Shown here piece after piece: positions 1 to 5,327 of a stretch of DNA of 5,327 bases. Position 1 is the stretch's first letter; each line of letters opens with the position of its first letter. The stretch comes from Candidatus Zhuqueibacterota bacterium (GTDB lineage: Bacteria > SM23-31 > B21-G16), in NCBI GenBank assembly GCA_003644825.1, contig QNDJ01000152.1, positions 1-5,327 of the forward strand, read 5' to 3'. The position numbers and the translations under genes were made by a program. The notes below the pieces were generated by a model. That model saw nothing but the letters and a program-made list of their open reading frames with translations. It did no database searches and had not been told where the DNA came from.

Positions 1-1
1 A

Positions 2-1261
2 TATAATGCAATTAATATAAAGTTTGATTATAATATGTTAAATATAGAACCGAAGGGAATTCCTTCTGTTGTTTTAAATGATACTCTTGTTGTCCAGTTT
101 GATATGAGTCCAGATTATGCACTTCTTACAGGAACAGACCTTGATTCTATAAGAATGATGGTTGAAAAAGCAAAAAAATTCAGCAACATTTCGTCTGTAG
201 AGAGTGTTACAGATTATATCCCTGCAGAAAAAGACCAGAAAGAAAGAATAAAAATCATAAAAAATATAAGGAAAAACCTTATAAAGAATAAAAAAATTTC
301 CAGAATTAACAACCGAACATTCAACTCCATACTGGCTCAGCTTGATACTCTATGGATGAACATATTTGAGATGTCCAGCCTTGCTTTCCAGGCAGGGCAG
401 GATAGACTTGAGGAAAAATGTTATGAACTTGTTAAGAACCCTGATAATCCGAACAGTGATGATTTTATAAAAAGTCTGATATTATTTTTTAAATCCAATC
501 CAGTTCGTTCGATAAAAGGCCTTAATAAATTTCAAAAGGATTATTTTCCTTATCTAAGAAAAAGTGCAATACAGATGGCGAACCCTGAATTTATTTCGGT
601 CGATAATCTCCCATCTAAAATCCTTGACCGATTCATAAGTAAGGATAAAAAACATTTTCTAGTAAGTATATTTCCCAAAAAAGGGGTATGGAATATAAAA
701 AATCTAAATTCTTTTACCCGACAGATCAAAAGTATAAATCAGCGAGCAACAGGAACACCACCAATGTTCCTGGCATTGATAAACTATATTGGTAAGGATG
801 GTAAAAGAGCAAGCATTTTAGCCTTGATAGCAGTTCTTCTACTTTTGTTAATAGATTTTAAAAATATCTGGTTTGCCCTGTTAGGTATGATTCCACTAGT
901 AGCGGGTGCTGTATGGATGGCTGGCATTGCAAGTTTATCAGGGATTATGTTGAATGTAGTTAATGTTATTGCTATTCCTCTGATCATAGGTATCGGAATT
1001 GATGACGGTGTTCATATTATTCATCGTTATAGAATAGAAGGTTATAAAAACATCAAGACTGTTTTTACAAGTACAGGAAAAGCTATAATGCTTACTTCTT
1101 TAACAACCATTATTGCATTCGGCAGCCTTATCTTTATATCATATAGAGGTCTTGTAAGTATGGGGTTACTTCTTGTTATAGGAATTGCATCGTGCTTTTT
1201 TACAACGGTTCTGTTTCTTTCTCCTATATTCAGAATAATTAAGCACGATCCAGGTGAATAA
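2..1261 (+). CDS. RND-superfamily (MMPL/COG1033-type) exporter, C-terminal part; 5' end outside the window
   Basis: This is a proton-driven inner-membrane exporter of the RND superfamily; the substrate cannot be read, but relatives move lipids or other hydrophobic molecules. The frame is open from base 2 and the codons before the ATG at 35 already read as family sequence (IKFDYNMLNIEPKG, typical just after TM7), so that ATG is internal and about half of the protein lies upstream. Counting from the ATG at 35, residues 1 to about 255 form the second periplasmic loop, including SVTDYIPAEKDQKE, which resembles loop 2 of HpnN-like exporters. Five membrane helices follow at about 259-275, 278-299, 306-329, 350-369 and 373-399, matching TM8-TM12. 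TM10 carries the RND signature GIGIDDGVHIIHRYR (319-333) with acidic pair D323-D324, a candidate proton-relay site. TM11 carries the family pattern GKAIMLTSLTTIIAFGSL. The C-terminus is short and normal, ending at TAA. No frameshift is seen. The family call is firm; the substrate is unknown. Confidence 0.9.
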   Translation, partial: YNAINIKFDYNMLNIEPKGIPSVVLNDTLVVQFDMSPDYALLTGTDLDSIRMMVEKAKKFSNISSVESVTDYIPAEKDQKERIKIIKNIRKNLIKNKKISRINNRTFNSILAQLDTLWMNIFEMSSLAFQAGQDRLEEKCYELVKNPDNPNSDDFIKSLILFFKSNPVRSIKGLNKFQKDYFPYLRKSAIQMANPEFISVDNLPSKILDRFISKDKKHFLVSIFPKKGVWNIKNLNSFTRQIKSINQRATGTPPMFLALINYIGKDGKRASILALIAVLLLLLIDFKNIWFALLGMIPLVAGAVWMAGIASLSGIMLNVVNVIAIPLIIGIGIDDGVHIIHRYRIEGYKNIKTVFTSTGKAIMLTSLTTIIAFGSLIFISYRGLVSMGLLLVIGIASCFFTTVLFLSPIFRIIKHDPGE

Positions 1262-1390
1262 CCATAAACTGAAATCATTTATAATTGTTTGTTGAAAATT
1301 TACCTACCATTAAGAGACCCGGGTACTCTGGGTAATATAATCTCTTTAGTATTATATGGTTTGTTGCAGTAATTATAAAAATCATAATTT

Positions 1391-1417
1391 ACCATCAGAT
1401 ATGTTTATTCTGATGGT
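1391..1417 (+). terminator. Candidate hairpin downstream of the RND gene, possible weak terminator
   Basis: ACCATCAGA (1391-1399) pairs perfectly with TCTGATGGT (1409-1417) around a 9-base loop, the longest perfect stem noticed in the gap. A 6-bp hairpin (AATTAT/ATAATT, 1371-1389) sits immediately upstream. The stem lies about 130 bases after the RND stop codon. The bases that follow (TATAGCATTTATGTTTTATTTG) are T-rich but not a clean T-tract, so intrinsic termination is only one reading; an operator or chance pairing would also fit. Confidence 0.25.
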
Positions 1418-1643
1418 TATAGCATTTATGTTTTATTTGAATATCACTTCAAGAGTCATTATACTAATTTAATATTAAAAAAACTCCAGTATCTATTCGG
1501 AAAACGATTAGAAAAAATACAAAATATACATAAACATTTAGACTGTTTCTAAGAATTCTGAATCCTGCACAATTTCGATTTGTAGTACACGTTGTCAGAA
1601 AGATTATAAAAAAGAGCTAAAAATACCTGATTTTTAAATATTT

Positions 1644-1672
1644 AACTTCATAGTTATCATTCTGAAGTTTTT
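1644..1672 (+). terminator. Candidate AT-rich hairpin with short T-run
   Basis: AACTTCA (1644-1650) pairs with TGAAGTT (1663-1669) across a 12-base loop, and TTT followed by ATT comes straight after. The shape is that of a weak intrinsic terminator, but the stem has only two G-C pairs and lies about 380 bases past the RND stop, so it could be chance in AT-rich DNA. If real, it would end read-through transcripts just before the candidate promoter of the next gene. Confidence 0.18.
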
Positions 1673-1709
1673 ATTAGTATGAACCAGGGTTCTCTTTCAA
1701 TTATATCTT

Positions 1710-1737
1710 TTGATAATAATTTGTTTTTTTGTATATT
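1710..1737 (+). promoter_or_regulatory. Candidate sigma70-like promoter for the DUF5107-TPR gene
   Basis: TTGATA (1710-1715, five of six matches to TTGACA) is followed after 16 bases by TATATT (1732-1737, five of six matches to TATAAT). Transcription would start near 1744 and give a leader of about 105 bases before the ATG at 1850. In DNA this AT-rich, such matches are common by chance. If the organism belongs to Bacteroidota, whose promoter consensus differs, this call would not apply. Confidence 0.28.
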
Positions 1738-1836
1738 AATCAAGTTAAACATTATATTATGATTAAATCTGGAATAATCACCCGAAAAAAACATATTCTT
1801 GATAACACTCAGAAAAAGATCTTTCTACACATTAAT

Positions 1837-1842
1837 GAGGAG
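1837..1842 (+). promoter_or_regulatory. Strong Shine-Dalgarno sequence that fixes the start at ATG 1850
   Basis: GAGGAG lies seven bases before the ATG at 1850. This favours 1850 over the in-frame TTG at 1799 (17 residues longer, no good ribosome site) and the in-frame ATG at 1835, which overlaps the Shine-Dalgarno itself. The choice also places a Lys-rich n-region and hydrophobic core at the very N-terminus, as a signal peptide requires. Confidence 0.85.
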
Positions 1843-1849
1843 TATTAAT

Positions 1850-4800
1850 ATGAAAATTAAAAAATATTTTCTTACGATAGTAATTTTGTTTATACAGATA
1901 ATTTTTTCTGGTTCTGCAATGAGTCAGGTTTTTGGGAAATCAGATGTTAGAATATGGGAGGAACCACTGGTTATACCCACATACCTCGTAGGAAAAGCAG
2001 ACCTTAATCCTATTTTTTACACTGGAAGGGCATATCAGGGAGCAAAAGGAAAAGTATATCCCTATCCTTTTCTTGATAAATTAACAGATAATCGTAAAAA
2101 TAAAACATACAATGCAGTTTATCTTGAAAATAAGTATCTCAAGATCTGTGTTCTTCCTGAAATAGGAGGACGGATTTTTTCGGCTGTTGATAAAACCAAT
2201 AATTATGATTTTTTCTACCACCAGCATGTAATAAAGCCTGCTCTTGTAGGAATGCTGGGGGCGTGGATTTCTGGAGGTGTGGAATGGAATGTTCCTCATC
2301 ATCACAGGGCTACAACATTTATGCCTGTTGATTATACCCTGCAAAATAACTCCGATGGAAGTAAAACTATCTGGGTGGGTGAAATAGAACTCAGACATCG
2401 TATGAAATGGATAGTAGGTTTAACTCTCTATCCTGATAAATCATACATAGAAGTAACTGGAAAGCTATTTAACAGAACACCATTTGTTAACTCTTTTCTA
2501 TTCTGGGCTAATACTGCTGTTCATGCGGATTCAACATACCAGATAATCTTTCCGCCATCTACGGAATATGCTACATATCACGGGAAAAACCAGTTCACAG
2601 AATGGCCTGTTTCACATCAGATTTATAACGGTGTGGATTATACCCGGGGGGTAGATTTAAGCTGGTGGAAAAACCATCCTTCTCCAAAATCTTTTTTTGC
2701 GTGGAATTATAAAGATAATTTTTTTGCTGGATATAATCACGGTAAAGATGCTGGTGTTGCTCTTGTAGCAAATCACCACATTGTTCCGGGTAAAAAGCTC
2801 TGGGAATGGGGTCCTGGACCAAAAGGAAAAATGTGGGACAAAATTCTTACTGACACTGATGGCCCCTATATTGAACTTATGGTAGGTGCCTATTCCGATA
2901 ATCAACCTGATTATAGCTGGTGCCAGCCTTATGAAACTAAAACCTTCAAAATGTTCTGGTACCCTATAAAAAAGATAAATGGAGTAAAAAATGCTAATAT
3001 AAATGCTGCTGTTAATTTAGATATAACATCAAATAATAACGTACTTATCGGGTTCAATACTACATCAGAATTCAAAAATGCTCGAGTTATTTTAAAAACT
3101 AATAGAGGAAATCTGTTTGAACAGATAATAGATATAAGCCCTGAAAAGCCTTTTTTAAAAAAGATTCATCTTCCTGAAAATATAAAAAAGGATGAACTTA
3201 CGGTCATATTATTATCTTCAAAAAATGAAGAAATTATCAGTTATAAACCTGTTAGAAAAAAGAATAAACCAATGCCTGAACCTGTTAACCCCCCTCCAGA
3301 GCCTGAAAAAATCAAAACAACTGAAGAATTATACCTTACAGGTTTAAGATTGGAACAATTTTATAATCCAGCTATTGACCCGATTCCGTATTATCAGGAA
3401 GCATTAAAAAGAGATCCAGATGATTACCGGACAAATACTCAACTTGGGATATTATATTGCAAAAAAGGATTGTTTGTAAAAGCTGTAAAAAAATTGAATC
3501 TTGCTGTCAGGAGAATTACGAAAAACTATACCAGCCCGAAAAATGGAGAAGCTTTCTATTACCTGGGTATTGCCCTTAAACATCTTAATAAATATGAAGA
3601 AGCTTATGATGTCTTCTATAAAGCGATATGGAGTTATGCCTGGCGTTCCGCAGGGTATTACCAGCTTGCTGAACTGGACTGTAAGAAGAAAAATTTTAAA
3701 GATGCTTTAAACCATATTAACCTTTCAATATCTGCAAATACACTTAACATTAAAGCATTAAACTTAAAAACTACAATATTGAGAAAATTCGAAAGATACA
3801 AGGAAGCTGAAAAACTTGCTTTAGAAACTCTAAGTATTGACCCTCTCAATTTTTATGCGGAAAACGAGCTATACCTGATAAAATCAATTACAGGCAATAA
3901 GAAAGAAGCACAAAAAGGAATTAATATACTAAAGGTTAAAATGAGAAATAATCCTCAAAATTACCTGGAATTAGCTACAGATTACAGTAATATAAATTTA
4001 TGGGACGATGCTATAGAGATTCTTTTACGATTGACCACTTGTAAAAAAGAAAAAGCAAGCTCTTATCCAATGTTATATTATTATCTTGGGTATCTTTATA
4101 ACAATAAGGGGGATAAAGATAAAGCACTAAAATATTTTAGAGAAGCAAATAGAATGCCAGCAGATTATTGTTTTCCTTTTCGACTGGAATCAATTGATGT
4201 ATTACAATCTGCTATAAACAACAACCCTGATGATGCAAAAGTTCATTACTATCTGGGAAACCTGCTTTATGAAAATCAACCTGAAAAAGCAATAGAGGAA
4301 TGGGAAAAATCAAAAAATCTGGATAGTACCTTTTCTATTGTATACAGGAATCTTGGTTTTGCCTATTCCAGGATAAAAAATGATATTCCGGAAGCTATTA
4401 CCTGTATGGAAAAAGCAATTAAATGCAACCCCTGTGACCCGAGATATTATTATGAACTGGACATCCTTTACGAAATGGAGGGGGTACCACTGGAGAAAAG
4501 ACTGGAGCTCCTCGAAAAAAATCATAAAATTGTTCAGGAAAGAGATTATTCCCTTACCAGGGAAATTATCCTTTATGTTCAGTCAGGTTATTATGACAGA
4601 GCTATCAATATTTTAAAAAATCATCATTTTCATGTATGGGAAGGTGGTGGTAAAATCCACAATGTTTATGTAGATGCGCACTTACTGAGGGGCAAAAAGA
4701 GGTTTAAATCCAGAAAATTTAAACATGTACTTGAAGATTATAAAGCTGCCCTTGAATATCCTGAAAATCTGGAGGTAGGAAAACCTTATTATGGGGGAAG

Positions 4801-5212
4801 AGAACCGCAAATTTACTATTTGATTGGTACCGTTTATGAGGCAATGGGAAATATTGGAAAAGCAAAAGTCTGTTATGAAAAATCTATAAAAAAGAGATAT
4901 GGTTTATCAGAAATGAAGTATTATCAGGGATTAGCATTAAAGAAACTCGGGCAGAACGAAAAAGCAAATAATATTTTTGATGGATTGATTAAGTATGGAA
5001 AAGAGAGGCTTAAAAGAGCTTCTTCAATGGATTTTTTTGCAAAGTTCGGGGAAAAACAATCAATACAATTTCAACTGGCAAATGCTCATTACCTCACAGG
5101 ATTGGGATGTCTCGGGAAGGGGAAAAAGGAAAAAGCAAAAACAGAATTTAAAGAAACTATTAAATTAAACCCAAACCATCTGTGGGCAAAAATCAGATTA
5201 TCTGGTTTCTAA
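1850..5212 (+). CDS. Exported DUF5107 domain protein with C-terminal tetratricopeptide (TPR) repeats
   Basis: The product has 1120 residues. Residues 1-25 form a Sec signal peptide (MKIKK, then a hydrophobic core, with cleavage likely after GSA at 23 or AMS at 25). There is no lipobox Cys, so a soluble periplasmic or secreted protein is expected. Residues about 30-380 match DUF5107: WEEPLVIPTY, YQGAKGKVYPYP, LPEIGGRI (GGRI at 106-109), IKPALVGMLGAWISGGVEWN, HHHR (150-153), HHIVPGKK (309-316), and GPYIELM...YSDNQPDYSW (338-357). GGRI and the beta-rich pattern recall galactose-mutarotase-like folds, so sugar binding or catalysis is plausible; the family has no assigned reaction that I know of. 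Residues 380-467 look like a small beta domain. A Pro/Glu linker (474-487) leads into about 13-15 TPR-like repeats, from about 495 to the C-terminus, ending in a canonical KAKTEFKETIKLNPNH. A conserved-looking FHVWEGGG (927-934) interrupts the array. Length and domain order agree with full-length family members as I remember them, with no frameshift or truncation. It is probably transcribed alone. Domain assignment is firm; molecular function is unknown. Confidence 0.92.
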   Translation: MKIKKYFLTIVILFIQIIFSGSAMSQVFGKSDVRIWEEPLVIPTYLVGKADLNPIFYTGRAYQGAKGKVYPYPFLDKLTDNRKNKTYNAVYLENKYLKICVLPEIGGRIFSAVDKTNNYDFFYHQHVIKPALVGMLGAWISGGVEWNVPHHHRATTFMPVDYTLQNNSDGSKTIWVGEIELRHRMKWIVGLTLYPDKSYIEVTGKLFNRTPFVNSFLFWANTAVHADSTYQIIFPPSTEYATYHGKNQFTEWPVSHQIYNGVDYTRGVDLSWWKNHPSPKSFFAWNYKDNFFAGYNHGKDAGVALVANHHIVPGKKLWEWGPGPKGKMWDKILTDTDGPYIELMVGAYSDNQPDYSWCQPYETKTFKMFWYPIKKINGVKNANINAAVNLDITSNNNVLIGFNTTSEFKNARVILKTNRGNLFEQIIDISPEKPFLKKIHLPENIKKDELTVILLSSKNEEIISYKPVRKKNKPMPEPVNPPPEPEKIKTTEELYLTGLRLEQFYNPAIDPIPYYQEALKRDPDDYRTNTQLGILYCKKGLFVKAVKKLNLAVRRITKNYTSPKNGEAFYYLGIALKHLNKYEEAYDVFYKAIWSYAWRSAGYYQLAELDCKKKNFKDALNHINLSISANTLNIKALNLKTTILRKFERYKEAEKLALETLSIDPLNFYAENELYLIKSITGNKKEAQKGINILKVKMRNNPQNYLELATDYSNINLWDDAIEILLRLTTCKKEKASSYPMLYYYLGYLYNNKGDKDKALKYFREANRMPADYCFPFRLESIDVLQSAINNNPDDAKVHYYLGNLLYENQPEKAIEEWEKSKNLDSTFSIVYRNLGFAYSRIKNDIPEAITCMEKAIKCNPCDPRYYYELDILYEMEGVPLEKRLELLEKNHKIVQERDYSLTREIILYVQSGYYDRAINILKNHHFHVWEGGGKIHNVYVDAHLLRGKKRFKSRKFKHVLEDYKAALEYPENLEVGKPYYGGREPQIYYLIGTVYEAMGNIGKAKVCYEKSIKKRYGLSEMKYYQGLALKKLGQNEKANNIFDGLIKYGKERLKRASSMDFFAKFGEKQSIQFQLANAHYLTGLGCLGKGKKEKAKTEFKETIKLNPNHLWAKIRLSGF

Positions 5213-5266
5213 ATTGAGGTTGAAAGTTTAGTAGTTTCTTTTGTAAAAATATTAACTTCTGGATTG

Positions 5267-5281
5267 ATAAGTGTAACTTAT
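5267..5281 (+). terminator. Small hairpin after the DUF5107-TPR gene, weak terminator candidate
   Basis: ATAAGT (5267-5272) and ACTTAT (5276-5281) form a perfect 6-bp stem with a GTA loop, extendable by one G-T pair, followed by TTAATTT. It lies about 55 bases after the TAA of the large gene. The stem has a single G-C pair, so stability is low; the T-rich tail and position are the only support. The rest of 5213-5327 shows no gene that can be supported. Confidence 0.2.
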
Positions 5282-5327
5282 TTAATTTCCTCGGTTCTTG
5301 CTGCCTGACTTCTTTTCTGTTTAATAT

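Larger units (their letters stand above)
1262..1849. other. Long AT-rich intergenic region with no convincing gene
   Basis: No reading frame here has both a ribosome-binding site and recognisable protein sequence. The longest ATG-started frames noticed on the plus strand are 38 codons (1356-1472, hydrophobic C-terminal half, no Shine-Dalgarno) and 27 codons (1679-1762, no Shine-Dalgarno). Contents that can be pointed to are a 6-bp hairpin at 1371-1389, a 9-bp hairpin at 1391-1417, a 7-bp hairpin with a short T-run at 1644-1669, a GGGTA direct repeat around the palindrome ACCCGGGT (1317-1334), and a candidate promoter at 1710-1737. The 5' leader of the downstream gene would occupy the last 100 or so bases. 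The length is generous for a compact bacterial genome, so a regulatory RNA or decayed gene remains possible, but neither is demonstrated. Confidence 0.7.

Noticed and set aside
784-1278. Minus-strand open frames opposite the RND membrane helices
   Set aside because: They are antisense shadows of a strongly conserved coding region, with low-complexity translations and no family resemblance.
1312-1346. AAGAGACCC...GGG...TCTCTT as a terminator after the RND gene
   Set aside because: The two stem parts are separated by an 8-base bulge on one side and no T-tract follows.
1552-1559. AGAATTCT palindrome as an operator
   Set aside because: An isolated 8-base palindrome in AT-rich DNA has no flanking symmetry and is expected by chance.
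1681-1692. GAACC-AG-GGTTC resembling a tRNA T-arm
   Set aside because: The loop is only about two bases and no acceptor, D or anticodon arm can be built around it.
1679-1762. 27-codon frame starting MNQGSLSII
   Set aside because: It has no Shine-Dalgarno and AT-driven composition, and it overlaps the candidate promoter.
1799-1849. TTG start giving a 17-residue N-terminal extension of the DUF5107-TPR protein
   Set aside because: It has no good ribosome-binding site and would bury the signal peptide behind a charged extension; ATG 1850 has GAGGAG at ideal spacing.
2081-2905. Minus-strand open frames opposite the DUF5107 domain
   Set aside because: They lie opposite the most conserved part of a clear coding region and show no recognisable protein features.
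3501-4616. Short alternative-frame open frames on both strands within the TPR region
   Set aside because: They are overlapping shadows of the long TPR frame, without ribosome-binding sites or family motifs.

Overview
The window is AT-rich (roughly one third G+C by eye) and holds two same-strand genes separated by a 588-base gap. The left gene is cut by the window edge. The right gene is complete.

Organism: the sequence suggests an AT-rich bacterium, probably Gram-negative and possibly anaerobic. It has canonical Shine-Dalgarno sequences, an RND-superfamily exporter of the COG1033/MMPL type, and a Sec-exported DUF5107-TPR protein. These families are spread over several phyla, including Bacteroidota and Planctomycetota/Verrucomicrobiota-type lineages, so no genus can be named from this sequence.

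Layout: bases 2-1261 encode the C-terminal part of an RND-type exporter. The reading frame is already open at the left edge, and only the second periplasmic loop and the last five membrane helices are visible. Bases 1262-1849 contain no convincing gene. This stretch is very AT-rich and holds several small hairpins and a plausible sigma70-like promoter, TTGATA-16-TATATT, ahead of the next gene. Bases 1850-5212 encode a 1120-residue exported protein with a signal peptide, an N-terminal DUF5107 domain (beta-rich, resembling galactose-mutarotase-like folds), a Pro/Glu linker and a long array of about 13-15 TPR-like repeats. Bases 5213-5327 are non-coding as far as can be seen, with a small hairpin and a possible but unsupported tail of a convergent gene.

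How the genes relate: there is no tight operon. The 588-base gap and the separate candidate promoter suggest independent transcription. Both products act at the cell envelope, the first as a membrane exporter and the second as a periplasmic or surface protein, but nothing in the sequence ties them functionally. The best lead is the DUF5107-TPR protein: it belongs to a recognisable, widespread but biochemically uncharacterised family and carries several strongly patterned motifs. I see no CRISPR array, mobile element, tRNA or rRNA, and no strong evidence of a wholly new system.
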